64,000 bases of DNA from Phycisphaerae bacterium (GTDB lineage: Bacteria; Planctomycetota; Phycisphaerae; Phycisphaerales; UBA1924): the NCBI GenBank assembly GCA_030429705.1, contig JAUIES010000004.1, positions 186,001 to 250,000 of the forward strand, read 5' to 3'. Numbering within the stretch: the first letter of the stretch is position 1; each line of letters opens with the position of its first letter. The notes under the pieces are model-generated. The model searched no databases. It was given only the letters and a program-made list of their open reading frames with translations, and was not told the origin of the DNA. This document shows positions 35,154-44,541 of this stretch, one piece after another. A program made the position numbers and the translations under genes.

Positions 35154-35531
35154 ATGGATGCTTTTGAAAAGAAAATCGCAGAAGCTCTCGAACGCGACGC
35201 CGCTGAGCAGTTTGAAAAAATGGGTGCGGATCAGTCCCTGATCGGCATGATGATTGGCGGGTTTCAAGGTCAACTGATGTGGTTGAAAGTCATCATGAGT
35301 TTCATCATGCTGATTGGTCTGGTCGGTGCGGTGTTTTGCACTATCCGATTTTTCCAGGCCGACGAACTTCGCGGCATGATGAGCTGGGGTTTCGGCTCGT
35401 TTATGCTCATGTTCATCGTGTCGTTCCTCAAGCTGTTTCTGTGGCTCGAAATGGAACGAAACGCCGTCGTTCGAGAAGTCAAACGAGTGGAGATTCAGAT
35501 TGCCAGCATGAGCAATCGGATGTCGGCGTGA
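35154..35531 (+). CDS. DUF6768-family membrane protein, partner of the ECF sigma factor
   Basis: This 125-residue protein has an AAGGAGG site, followed by two ATG codons at 35151 and 35154; the second has the better spacing. The amphipathic N-terminus (AFEKKIAEALERDAAEQFEKMG) is followed by two transmembrane helices, WLKVIMSFIMLIGLVGAVFC and WGFGSFMLMFIVSFLKLFLWL. A charged helix with the family-typical LEMERNAVVREVKRVEIQIA ends the protein. Proteins of this DUF are often encoded next to sigma factors. It could tether or inhibit the sigma factor through its N-terminal helix, which is an inference. Confidence 0.8.
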   Translation: MDAFEKKIAEALERDAAEQFEKMGADQSLIGMMIGGFQGQLMWLKVIMSFIMLIGLVGAVFCTIRFFQADELRGMMSWGFGSFMLMFIVSFLKLFLWLEMERNAVVREVKRVEIQIASMSNRMSA

Positions 35532-35540
35532 TGGATCCGT

Positions 35541-35586
35541 GGCCACGAGAGGCCATTGCTCGCTGATGCAATGGTCTCTGTTGGCC
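35541..35586 (+). terminator. Long hairpin after the sigma factor/DUF6768 operon
   Basis: A 19-base arm, GGCCACGAGAGGCCATTGC, pairs with 35568-35586 around an 8-base loop, with a few mismatches. It starts 9 bases after the DUF6768 stop. No T-run follows, so termination may be weak or Rho-aided. Confidence 0.55.
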
Positions 35587-35727
35587 AAATTGCGGACTTT
35601 GACATCCTTTTTAAGGGAGCGAATGAAGTACAGAGCGGATGGCACGACACTTGCAACGAATTCTTTTGGAGGGTCAGTCTGTCAGGCTGCCCCATCGTCT
35701 GAACTTCGCGCAAGACAGGGGAATGGA

Positions 35728-38181
35728 ATGCACCGAATCGCGCTTTATACGATGGTTCTGCTCTCGGGTTCAGCATTCGGGCAGGCGTGGGAGTCGGCTC
35801 CAGCCCTCCCAACGGGCGGTGTCGCGAAAATCTATGCCGTCGGAATCAACGATGGTGGGACCATTTATGCCATGGGTGGAGCGCCGTGGATCAACGGCGA
35901 AGACGGGTCTGTGTACTCGTTGAATCTCGGATCGCTCAGTTGGGTTGAAGAGACCAGCTTTGATGGGTTCGGACCGGTCATCTCGCAAGGTGGCGGGATC
36001 GATTCGCTTGGGCGCATCGTCATTTTCGGCGGCACGAACACAGAGGCCATCGAACCCGCAGCGTCGTTCCATTGGACTCCAGAAGAAGGCCCATGGTTTG
36101 ATCTCGCCATGCGTTCGAGTTCGGCGCCGGCCAACTATTTCGCCTATTGCACGGATAACACAGGTCGCTTGTATTCGTTCGGCGGTGGTGGGGGAGAAAG
36201 CGGCTCGAACCAGACACGCGTCGAACGATACATTGCGTCAAGTGACTCATGGCAGGTACTCGCGCCAATGCCTGTGGCTGCAGGAGATGCAGCAGCGGTC
36301 GATGACGGAACAGGGCACATTCTTGTCATCGGCGGGGTGTCCGCCAATGGCAACGATCGACTTACCGAAGTGCAACAATACAACATTGCGAGTGGTACAT
36401 GGAGCACGACAAATGTGCCCGATCTGCCGGTCGCTGTTTCGGCCGCCAAAGCGGTTCGTGATACCAATGGCAAGATCTACCTGATCGGTGGTCGCGATGG
36501 ACCGACCGGCAACGGGCAGGCACGAGATGAAGTGTTGATCTACGACCCGGGCATTGGTGCCTGGAAAAATGGACCTTCAATGTCAACGCCGCGTTACCAC
36601 TTTGGTGCGGTCCTCGGTAGTGATGACTTCATTTACGCCATCGGCGGGGCGAACAGTACGGGTGGAACGAACACCGTCGAAAAGCTGCATCCCACAGACT
36701 GCCCTGTGTTCAATCAACAACCGGCATCAACTCAGCCATGGAGAGGTTCAACGCTGCGGCTTCAGGCGGCCGTGGTCGGGTCATCGCCTATTTCGCTTCA
36801 ATGGCGGCGCAATGGGGTCGATCTCGCCAACGGCCCGACAGCCCACGGCAGTGTGATCTCTGGCGTGGATACCGACAGTTTGTCAATCGCCAATGCGCAG
36901 GCGGATGACTCGGGTAATTATGTGGTTGTCGCGCAGAACGCGTGTGGCACCTCGATATCAGATATCGCCGAAGTGAGTGTTCGAGTTCAGGTGGCCTTGC
37001 CCACGCACTGGACCGTGACAAGTTTGCATCCGAGTTATGCTGAAACCTCTTACGCATATGATGTTGATAACCGCGTGCAGGTTGGAAAGGCCGTGTTTGA
37101 CACGCCCGAATACAACAATATCGACCACCCGATGATCTGGCGAGGTTCGGCGGCATCGGGTATCAACGCCACGCCGGCAGGCTCACAAGGGGGGGCGATC
37201 AATGCCATCTCTGGCGATACCTTGGTCGGTTGGTGGTGGAGGCCGTTCAATGTGGTCGGCGGAACAGAGTATTATCGTCGCGCCGGAATCTGGGATACGG
37301 TTGGCAATCACCGGTATCCAACCGCGACTGGGTGGGAATACCACTCGATGAGCGACACCGACGGTACCTGGCATGTTGGCAGCCAGACCAACCACGACGC
37401 ATCGGGCAATTACTGGACACATGCGGTGATCTGGCGTGAGCCAACATTGGGGCCGATTGATCTTCATCCAACCGGATATTCCTCGAGTTTCCTGAGTGCG
37501 ATGGATGGTGATGATCAGTTTGGCTCGGTCAATACGCCGTATCCTGCGCCGTCGCCGCGAGCTGCCAAGTGGTCTGGAACACGCGACTCGTTTGTGTCCT
37601 TGCACCCGGATGGCGCGGTCAATAGTGGCATCACTGGCGCGGGTGACGGACAGCAGGTCGGTGTTATCAATCGATGGAACAATCCGGTTCCGGGCGTTTG
37701 GAGTGGCACGGCGGACAGTTTCACGCCATTCGTCATGTCAGGTGTGACATCGCTCGCGCTGAATGGGTGCATGGCGGGCATGCAGTTCGGGGCTGTGCAG
37801 CATCTTGATGGCACGACGAGTGCATATCTATGGCGTGGTTACGCGGATGAAGGCGTTGATGTGGGGTCGTTTGCAGATCCCAACATCACGGGTACCAGTA
37901 TTAACGGGATGGATATCGAGCCTGACGGCACGATCGTGGTTGTGGGGTCTGGGTACAACCAAACCACAGGGCGTCATGAGGCGCTGATGTGGCGAAGCAC
38001 GATCGGTTGTGGTCCGGCGGACCGTGCCGAGCCGTTTGGTGTGCTTGATTTCTTCGATGTCGCCGCGTTTCTTGGACAGTTCAGTGCTGGGGATCCTGCG
38101 GCAGATTTCAACAATGACTCGGTACTCGATTTCTTCGATGTTGCTGGATACTTGAGTGCATTCTCAGCAGGGTGCCCTTGA
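35728..38181 (+). CDS. Secreted kelch / Ig-like / HAF-repeat protein with GC-type dockerin
   Basis: This 817-residue protein starts at the ATG at 35728; the longer open frame from 35539 has no leader. A signal peptide (YTMVLLSGSAFGQ) is followed by kelch-type blades (GGTIYAMGGAPWINGED, DSLGRIVIFGGTN, GTGHILVIGGVSANGND, NGKIYLIGGRDGPTGNG, DDFIYAIGGANSTGG). An Ig-like domain follows (STLRLQAAVVGSSPISLQWRRNGVDL to DSGNYVVVAQNACGTS), then HAF-like extracellular repeats. It ends in a GC-type dockerin with two copies of DFFDVA around DPAADFNNDSVLDFFDV and a terminal CP. The dockerin would let it bind a partner module at the cell surface. It is followed by a terminator. Confidence 0.85.
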   Translation: MHRIALYTMVLLSGSAFGQAWESAPALPTGGVAKIYAVGINDGGTIYAMGGAPWINGEDGSVYSLNLGSLSWVEETSFDGFGPVISQGGGIDSLGRIVIFGGTNTEAIEPAASFHWTPEEGPWFDLAMRSSSAPANYFAYCTDNTGRLYSFGGGGGESGSNQTRVERYIASSDSWQVLAPMPVAAGDAAAVDDGTGHILVIGGVSANGNDRLTEVQQYNIASGTWSTTNVPDLPVAVSAAKAVRDTNGKIYLIGGRDGPTGNGQARDEVLIYDPGIGAWKNGPSMSTPRYHFGAVLGSDDFIYAIGGANSTGGTNTVEKLHPTDCPVFNQQPASTQPWRGSTLRLQAAVVGSSPISLQWRRNGVDLANGPTAHGSVISGVDTDSLSIANAQADDSGNYVVVAQNACGTSISDIAEVSVRVQVALPTHWTVTSLHPSYAETSYAYDVDNRVQVGKAVFDTPEYNNIDHPMIWRGSAASGINATPAGSQGGAINAISGDTLVGWWWRPFNVVGGTEYYRRAGIWDTVGNHRYPTATGWEYHSMSDTDGTWHVGSQTNHDASGNYWTHAVIWREPTLGPIDLHPTGYSSSFLSAMDGDDQFGSVNTPYPAPSPRAAKWSGTRDSFVSLHPDGAVNSGITGAGDGQQVGVINRWNNPVPGVWSGTADSFTPFVMSGVTSLALNGCMAGMQFGAVQHLDGTTSAYLWRGYADEGVDVGSFADPNITGTSINGMDIEPDGTIVVVGSGYNQTTGRHEALMWRSTIGCGPADRAEPFGVLDFFDVAAFLGQFSAGDPAADFNNDSVLDFFDVAGYLSAFSAGCP

Positions 38182-38214
38182 GGCGAAACCTGGTTCGTCC
38201 TTTCTGACGCATCG

Positions 38215-38260
38215 GCGGGAGGCTGTTCTTCGAGAGAAGACGCCTCCCGCTCCTCTTTCT
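38215..38260 (+). terminator. Rho-independent terminator after the kelch/dockerin gene
   Basis: The 9-bp outer stem GCGGGAGGC/GCCTCCCGC (38215-38223 with 38242-38250) has a further GTTCTTC/GAGAAGAC-type inner pairing. It is followed by TCCTCTTTCT. Confidence 0.75.
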
Positions 38261-38296
38261 AACTGAATATGCGCACGAGTTGGTCGCGTGACCAGG

Positions 38297-39733
38297 TTAC
38301 GCGTTGATTGTCCAGAGTTGTTCGAGGAGTTGGGCGTGGCTGTGAGCGCCCAAACGCCAGCACTGAATCTCGAATTTTTCGTTGGGTGAATGCACGCGGT
38401 CGTCTTCGAGGCCGTAGCCCATAAAGATGGTTTCGAGTCCGAGATCTTGCTTGAGGAGTCCTGCGACGGGGATCGAGCCTCCGGTTTTGATCATGGCGGG
38501 TTCGATGCCACACGCTTGTGCGACGGCTTTGCGGGCGGCATCGAGGGGCGCCGAGTCGGTGGCGCAGGTTGCGGGTGATCCGCCGCCGTGGTCGGTCTTT
38601 TCCCAGCGGCATCCTGGGGGGGTTCTTTCGTCGAGCCAGGCGAAGAACAAATCACGAATCTTGACATGATCCTGATCGTCAACAAGGCGGAACGACACCT
38701 TGGCGGTGGCGTGCGCGGGGATGACGGTTTTCGCTCCATGGCCGGTATAGCCACCAAAGATGCCGTTGATTTCGGCGGTGGGGCGTGCCCATTCGCGTTC
38801 AGTCATGCTGAATCCTGCTTCGCCGACCGAGGCTTCCGGCGGGAAGCCGATGCCTTTGAGGGCGGCTTCGTCGTCGATACCGAGACCTTTCCATTCGGCG
38901 CGTTCTTCGGCGGTCAGGGTTCGAACGCCATCGTAGAAATTCGGGATTGTGATTTTGCGATCGTCGTCCCAGAGTTGAGCCAGGATTTTCGAGAGTTCGT
39001 TGATGGGGTTGGGGATCTTGCCTCCCCACATGCCGGAATGGAGATCATGTGATGGTCCGTGGAGTGTGACTTCGGTGTATGCGAGGCCGCGCACGCCATA
39101 GGTGATCGCAGGTCGTCCTCGACGGAGCATGCCGGTATCAGAAATCACGCAGACATCGCACTTGCCGAGCATCGCTGCGTTTTGTGTAACAAATCGTTCG
39201 AGATTGACCGAGCCGGATTCTTCTTCGCCTTCGAGCAGGACCGTCATTCGAACGCCGCCTGCGACGGGTCCGCCGCTCTCTTTCCATGCCCGCAATGCTT
39301 CGAGGAACATGGAGACCTGTCCCTTGTCGTCGCAGGCGCCGCGTGCCACAATTCGTCTGGTGTCGGCTTCGCCTTGCAAAACCGGTTCGAAGGGGGGGTT
39401 GTCCCATAGATCGACCGGATCAACCGGCTGCACATCGTAATGGCCATAGAAGAGCACATGCGGCCCGGCGTAGTCTGGTGAGCCGGGGCACTGTGCGAGG
39501 ACGACGGGGTGACCTGCTCCGGCGGGGTCGCCGGTGGGCATGATCTCGACATCGAGCCCGCTTTCGGCGAGGTGATCCCGAGCGAACTCGGCTGCGGTTT
39601 GGACATCTGCTTTGTAGGCGGGGTCGGTGCTGATGCTCGGTATTTTGAGCCAATCCATGAGCCTGCCGATGCAGGCATCTTCGTTGTCGTTGAGCCATTG
39701 AATTGCGTTCGCAGCGTTCGCGGTCGATGCCAT
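38297..39733 (-). CDS. M20-family dipeptidase
   Basis: This 478-residue metallopeptidase has GAGGA 7 bases upstream of the ATG at 39733. The zinc-binding pattern is complete: HVLFYGHYDVQPVD (His and the following Asp), RGACDDKGQ (bridging Asp), LLEGEEESGS (catalytic Glu pair), VISDTGM, and His in GLEDDRVHSPNEKFE near the C-terminus. The lid/dimerisation domain (about residues 210-390) includes GPSHDLHSGMWGG and the NPINEL segment of carnosinase-like dipeptidases. It should hydrolyse dipeptides in the cytoplasm. The prpB-like gene upstream is 48 bases away and on the same strand. Confidence 0.92.
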   Translation of the reverse strand: MASTANAANAIQWLNDNEDACIGRLMDWLKIPSISTDPAYKADVQTAAEFARDHLAESGLDVEIMPTGDPAGAGHPVVLAQCPGSPDYAGPHVLFYGHYDVQPVDPVDLWDNPPFEPVLQGEADTRRIVARGACDDKGQVSMFLEALRAWKESGGPVAGGVRMTVLLEGEEESGSVNLERFVTQNAAMLGKCDVCVISDTGMLRRGRPAITYGVRGLAYTEVTLHGPSHDLHSGMWGGKIPNPINELSKILAQLWDDDRKITIPNFYDGVRTLTAEERAEWKGLGIDDEAALKGIGFPPEASVGEAGFSMTEREWARPTAEINGIFGGYTGHGAKTVIPAHATAKVSFRLVDDQDHVKIRDLFFAWLDERTPPGCRWEKTDHGGGSPATCATDSAPLDAARKAVAQACGIEPAMIKTGGSIPVAGLLKQDLGLETIFMGYGLEDDRVHSPNEKFEIQCWRLGAHSHAQLLEQLWTINA

Positions 39734-39781
39734 GGTTGTGTCCTCGGCGGGTTGGTGGTCTGGTGGTTTTACGGTCTGGAT

Positions 39782-40672
39782 TCAGGGATTGGCGTGCACT
39801 TCAAACGGCTCGCCCGGGGTGTAGCCGACCAAGTCGTACAGTTGTGCGCGTGTTTGCATGCGGTCGAGCAAAACCTCAGGCGAACCCGTCTCTTTTAGTT
39901 CGGCCAGTGCCTGTGTGACTGCGCCCATCGCCACGCGCAGCATGGTGACTGGATAGATCACGATGTTGTACCCCAACGCGGCAAATCGATCGAGAGCGAT
40001 CATGGGTGTCTTGCCGAACTCGGTCATGTTGGCGAGCAGGAAGGCGTCCGGGTGTGCGTCGCGCAGGCGGTCGGCGAATCGAGCGAACTCGTCTTCACTG
40101 TGGAGGCCTTCTGGAAAAATCATGCTTGCGCCTGCCTGCATGTAGAGATCGGCTCGCTCGACGGCTGCATCGAACCCCTCGACACCGGCGGCGTCAGTTC
40201 GTGCACAGACAATGAACGCCCCATCGGAGCAATCGGACGCGGCTTTGGCAGCCCAGTTGATTCGGCTTTGACTCTGGTCGGCGGAGATCAGTTTTTTGCC
40301 ATCGAGGTGACCGCACCGTTTCGGGAAGACCTGATCTTCGAGATGCAAGCCGGCGGCTCCTGACCGGTGGTATTCGATGACCGTTCGGCGGACCATTTCT
40401 TCTTCACCGAACCCGGTGTCGGCATCGGCGAGAACAGGCAGTTGCGATGCGTCGGCAACCTCGCGGATCAGCCTGCAGAAGTGCTCGAGCCCGAGCAGTC
40501 CGACATCTGGGACCCCTGCAGCCACGCTTGTCGCCCCGCCGGATACATAACAGGCCTCGAAACCGGCTTGTTTGACGGCTTTTCCGACGAGTGCGTTGAA
40601 GGCTCCGGGAGCCGCGATGCAGCCCGATTTCATGAGCGATCTGAGGTGCGTGCCTGGGTGCAACTGGTTCAT
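39782..40672 (-). CDS. prpB: Isocitrate lyase/PEP mutase-family protein, methylisocitrate lyase-like
   Basis: This is a 296-residue cytoplasmic TIM-barrel enzyme. The active-site loop K-R-C-G-H is present (Lys118 to His122), as are ADADTGFGEEEMVRRTVIEYHRSGAAGLHLEDQ (metal-binding Asp/Glu) and VCARTDAAGVEGFDAAVERADLYMQAGASMIFPEGL. The overall match is best to 2-methylisocitrate lyase, which yields pyruvate and succinate in propionate breakdown. No prpC or prpD gene lies nearby, so a related lyase with another 2-methyl or oxaloacetate-type substrate is possible. Confidence 0.85.
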   Translation of the reverse strand: MNQLHPGTHLRSLMKSGCIAAPGAFNALVGKAVKQAGFEACYVSGGATSVAAGVPDVGLLGLEHFCRLIREVADASQLPVLADADTGFGEEEMVRRTVIEYHRSGAAGLHLEDQVFPKRCGHLDGKKLISADQSQSRINWAAKAASDCSDGAFIVCARTDAAGVEGFDAAVERADLYMQAGASMIFPEGLHSEDEFARFADRLRDAHPDAFLLANMTEFGKTPMIALDRFAALGYNIVIYPVTMLRVAMGAVTQALAELKETGSPEVLLDRMQTRAQLYDLVGYTPGEPFEVHANP

Positions 40673-40860
40673 GATCGAGTCTAGGGCATTTCGCTGATGA
40701 AGGCGGGAAATGGGGTTGCTCTGATCGCGTGTCTCACCTGGGCGACAAATCCGATATGGTGTAGTTTCAATCCGAGACTGATGGTGCGAAGATCGGTCGT
40801 CACGGTTTGAAACAGGCTATCGACTTCGACATCCGCTGCAGCAGTTTGAGGAAACACACC

Positions 40861-43800
40861 ATGCTCGTTCGAATTCTTGTATCGCTTCTTTTGTGCACGC
40901 TCATCATGACACCCGCGGCTTATGCGCAGGACGAGTCTGAGCCTGTCGAGGAGTCTTCAGATGCTCAGCAGCCAGCAGACGAAACCAGTGAGGATGAAGC
41001 CGAAGAGGAGGCAGAGGAAAAGAACCCAGCTCGCGATGCCATGATCGCGGCGATCAAGGGGCTTCGGTTTCGCGGCATCGGCCCGGCACTGATGTCCGGC
41101 CGCGTCGGTGATTTCGCGATTCACCCGGAGAATTTCAGCATCCGCTACGCGGTGGTCAGTTCTGGCGGCGTGTGGAAGACCACCGATGCGGGTGTGACCT
41201 GGCAACCGATTTTCGACAGCCAGGGATCGTACTCGATCGGATGTATCACGCTCGACCCGTCAAACCCCAACATTGTGTGGGTGGGATCGGGTGAGAACAA
41301 CAGCCAGCGCAGCGTTTCGTTTGGCGATGGTGTGTATCGCTCGGCTGATGGCGGCTCGAGTTGGAAGAACATGGGTCTTAAAGATTCACAGCACATCGGC
41401 ATGATCGCGGTCGATCCGCGTGATGGCGATCGGGTGTTTGTGGCGGCGCAAGGGCCGCTGTGGAACTCGGGCGGCGACCGGGGGTTGTATCGCACGACGG
41501 ATGGCGGGGCGAACTGGGAGAAAGTGCTTGAGATCTCAGAACACACCGGTGTCAACGAGGTGTTCATGGACCCGCGCGATCCGGACACCATGTACGCCTC
41601 GTCGTACCAACGCCAACGGCGGGTGTGGACGCTGGTCAATGGCGGCCCGGAGTCGGGGATATGGAAATCGACCGATGGCGGGGACACCTGGCGCAAGATC
41701 AACAGGGGGTTGCCCGGTGGTGACAAAGGTCGCATCGGCATGGCGATGTCACCGGTCAACCCTGATGTGTTGTATGCGATCGTAGAGGCTGCGGGCGGGT
41801 CTGGGGGGGTGTACCGCTCGGTCGATCGTGGTGAGCGTTGGTCCAGGCAGTCAAGCCATATGACGACGAGTCCGCAGTACTACAACGAGTTGGTTGCAGA
41901 CCCGCATAATGTCGATCGGGTCTATTCGCTTGATACCTACTTGCATGTTTCAGATGATGGCGGCCGAACATGGTCACGGGTGCCCGGCAGAAATCGACAT
42001 GTGGATGATCACGCTTTATGGATCAATCCGCATGATGAAGATCATCTGCTTGTCGGATGTGATGGAGGCATTTACGAGTCGTGGGATCGCGGTGGTGACT
42101 GGCGGTATGTTCCAAATCTGCCGGTCACCCAGTTCTATCGTGTCGCGGTCGACAACGCCGAGCCGTTCTACAACATCTATGGCGGCACGCAGGATAACTC
42201 AACACTTGGCGGACCCAGTCGTACCTTTGAGAGCCGTGGGGCGGCGAATGCGGACTGGTTCGTTGTTGTTGGGGGAGATGGGTTTGAGCCGCAGATCGAT
42301 CCGACGGATCACAACATTGTGTATGGACAGTGGCAGCACGGCGGGCTCGTCAGGCATGATCGCAGGACAGGTCAGAATGTGTCCATTCAACCACGCCCGG
42401 CACCCGGGGAGGATCCGACGAAGTTCAACTGGGATTCGCCGCTTTTGATCAGTCCGCACGCTCATGAGCGTTTGTATTTTGCAGATCGACGCGTGTGGCG
42501 GTCAGAGAATCGTGGCGAGGATTGGGTCGCTGTCAGCGGGGATCTCACACGAGGTCTCGATCGCAATCAACTTGAGATCATGGGCAAGATTCAGAAACCC
42601 GAAGCGATCGCCAAGCACAACTCGACATCCATCTGGGGCAGCATCGTCGCATTTTCAGAATCGCCTATCGTCGAAGGGCTTCTCTATGTCGGGACCGATG
42701 ACGGGTTGATCCAGGTTAGCGAAGACGGGGGGGACACCTGGCGGAAACTCGAGGTTGAAGCAATCGAAGGTGTGCCCGAACTGACTTATGTGTCATGCCT
42801 GCGCGCGTCAGAGACAGATGGCGATGTCGTCTTTTTGACGCTCGACAATCACAAAATGGGCGACTTCAACCCATATGTGTTCAGGTCCGATGATCGCGGG
42901 CGCACATGGGTGTCGATCAAGGGGGATCTGCCCGAACGCAACATTGCGTACGCGATCGTGCAGGATCACGAGAACGCCGATCTGCTGTTCTGTGGTACGG
43001 AATTCGGTGCCTATTGCACGATCGACGGCGGCGAAACCTGGATCAAACTGAGCGGCACACCGACGATTGCGGTCCGCGATGTCGAGATCCAACGGCGCGA
43101 GAATGACCTCGTGATCGCGACCTTTGGTCGCGGTTTTTATGTACTCGATGACTATTCGATGCTGCGTTCACTCGATGAATCGCTGTTCGAACGCGAGGCT
43201 GTGATCTTTGAAGTACGCGATCCGGTTCTGTATCAACAAAGGTCGCAGTACGGCGGCTCGGGTGGTAAGGGATGGCAGGGCGCGACGCTGTATACCGCAC
43301 CCAATCCGGGATACGGTGCAAGTCTGACATACTATCTCAAAGACAAGATCAAGACGCCCGAAGAGGTGCGTAAGGAGAAGATCAAGGAAGATTCGAGGGA
43401 CGATGGCGTGTGGGAATATCCGACGATCGACGAGATCCGCGAGGAGAACTTTGATCGTGAGCCGCGTGTCTTGCTGGTCGTGCGCGATGCGGAAGGCCGC
43501 GTGGTGCGGCGCATCGCCGGCAGTCGACATAAAGGCGTTCACCGAACAACCTGGGATCTTCGTCTGACTTCGCATCGTCCGATTGAGGCTTCGCCACAGT
43601 CGGTGAATTCGTGGTCGGGCCGATCGAGCGGGCCGTACGCGGCACCCGGCAAGTACACCGTTGAAGTGATGAAAGAGTTTGAAGGCGTGGTCGAGGCGCT
43701 CGCGGGACCAACCGCGTTTGAGCTTCGTCCGATCGGGTACCACGATCTGACGGCTGCGGATCGACAGACGATCCGCGCGTTCCAGGAGAAGGTGGGTGTC

Positions 43801-44238
43801 TTGCAGGGCGAGATCATGGCCACCATGCGCGTGATGTCGGATGCAGACACACGCATCGCGAGCCTTCGACAGGCCATTCTCGATACACCGAACGCCGATC
43901 CGAGTTGGCTCGAGCGCGAGGAAGTTCTGCGGTCTCGCATGAATGAGTTGTCCATCGAGATGCGTGGCGATCCGGTCTTCGGGCAGTTGTTCGAGCCCAG
44001 CCCCCCCTCGATCTCCGGGCGTGTGAGAACTATTGTTGGCCGACTTTGGGATTCGAATCTGGTTCCATCGCAGAGCGATCGTGATCAATACGGATACGCC
44101 GCCGAGGGGTATGTTGCAGTCCTTGCCAAGTTGCGGACTCTGATCGAGTGGGATATTCCTTCGCTCGAGCAGGATCTGGAAGAGGCGGGTGCTCCTTGGA
44201 CACCCGGCCGCTTGCCCGATTGGGAATTCAAGCCCTGA
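40861..44238 (+). CDS. Secreted VPS10/BNR-type sialidase-like propeller protein
   Basis: This is an 1125-residue exported protein; the ATG at 40861 has GAGGA 9 bases upstream. The signal peptide (VRILVSLLLCTLIMTPAAYAQ) is followed by a strongly acidic stretch of about 35 residues rich in Glu and Ser. Two propeller regions then run to about residue 760 with many BNR/Asp-box-like turns: SSGGVWKTTDAGVTW, SADGGSSWKNMG, TTDGGANWEK, STDGGDTWRK, VSDDGGRTW, SEDGGDTWRK, RSDDRGRTWVSIKG, TIDGGETW. The C-terminal part holds a beta-sandwich (RVLLVVRDAEGRVVRRIAG) and a helical segment. Relatives are called glycosyl hydrolase or sortilin-like, but no sialidase active site is evident. The substrate is unknown. 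Confidence 0.85.
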   Translation: MLVRILVSLLLCTLIMTPAAYAQDESEPVEESSDAQQPADETSEDEAEEEAEEKNPARDAMIAAIKGLRFRGIGPALMSGRVGDFAIHPENFSIRYAVVSSGGVWKTTDAGVTWQPIFDSQGSYSIGCITLDPSNPNIVWVGSGENNSQRSVSFGDGVYRSADGGSSWKNMGLKDSQHIGMIAVDPRDGDRVFVAAQGPLWNSGGDRGLYRTTDGGANWEKVLEISEHTGVNEVFMDPRDPDTMYASSYQRQRRVWTLVNGGPESGIWKSTDGGDTWRKINRGLPGGDKGRIGMAMSPVNPDVLYAIVEAAGGSGGVYRSVDRGERWSRQSSHMTTSPQYYNELVADPHNVDRVYSLDTYLHVSDDGGRTWSRVPGRNRHVDDHALWINPHDEDHLLVGCDGGIYESWDRGGDWRYVPNLPVTQFYRVAVDNAEPFYNIYGGTQDNSTLGGPSRTFESRGAANADWFVVVGGDGFEPQIDPTDHNIVYGQWQHGGLVRHDRRTGQNVSIQPRPAPGEDPTKFNWDSPLLISPHAHERLYFADRRVWRSENRGEDWVAVSGDLTRGLDRNQLEIMGKIQKPEAIAKHNSTSIWGSIVAFSESPIVEGLLYVGTDDGLIQVSEDGGDTWRKLEVEAIEGVPELTYVSCLRASETDGDVVFLTLDNHKMGDFNPYVFRSDDRGRTWVSIKGDLPERNIAYAIVQDHENADLLFCGTEFGAYCTIDGGETWIKLSGTPTIAVRDVEIQRRENDLVIATFGRGFYVLDDYSMLRSLDESLFEREAVIFEVRDPVLYQQRSQYGGSGGKGWQGATLYTAPNPGYGASLTYYLKDKIKTPEEVRKEKIKEDSRDDGVWEYPTIDEIREENFDREPRVLLVVRDAEGRVVRRIAGSRHKGVHRTTWDLRLTSHRPIEASPQSVNSWSGRSSGPYAAPGKYTVEVMKEFEGVVEALAGPTAFELRPIGYHDLTAADRQTIRAFQEKVGVLQGEIMATMRVMSDADTRIASLRQAILDTPNADPSWLEREEVLRSRMNELSIEMRGDPVFGQLFEPSPPSISGRVRTIVGRLWDSNLVPSQSDRDQYGYAAEGYVAVLAKLRTLIEWDIPSLEQDLEEAGAPWTPGRLPDWEFKP

Positions 44239-44541
44239 GGTAGATTGATCAAAACAGCCTGCGCCTCGGATGGCTTCGATTGAGTTGGTGATCGGACGCA
44301 CTGTGTGCGATGGTTAACGGACATTTGCTCAAATTGTTTTGATAATTTGGGCATCATAATTGTGCTGTGCCGCGAATAAAATCGTGATATAGCTTGCAAT
44401 ATCTCAGACAGAGTGTTTGAGTCGGTGATTGCGGGGTACGCTGAAGCGACCGTGGGCTCGAACTCCGATGAGGAGGGCCGAGGTCTGGTTATGAGGTCGA
44501 TAGAGATTGCCAGTATTTGATTCTGGCTACTGGAGAGAGAT
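44239..44541. other. Gene-free stretch with a possible promoter
   Basis: About 300 bases between two plus-strand genes. The middle is AT-rich for this genome. TTGTTT (44334-44339) and TAATTG (44357-44362) with a 17-base gap are a weak promoter candidate for the gene at 44542. No coding sequence or clear hairpin is visible. Confidence 0.35.

Noticed and set aside
40861-44238. True sialidase
   Set aside because: Asp-box-like turns are present, but the Arg triad and Tyr/Glu pair of sialidases cannot be placed.
43168-44301. 377-residue open frame on the minus strand
   Set aside because: It is the antisense shadow of the VPS10/BNR gene; composition is His/Arg-rich and no domain is seen.
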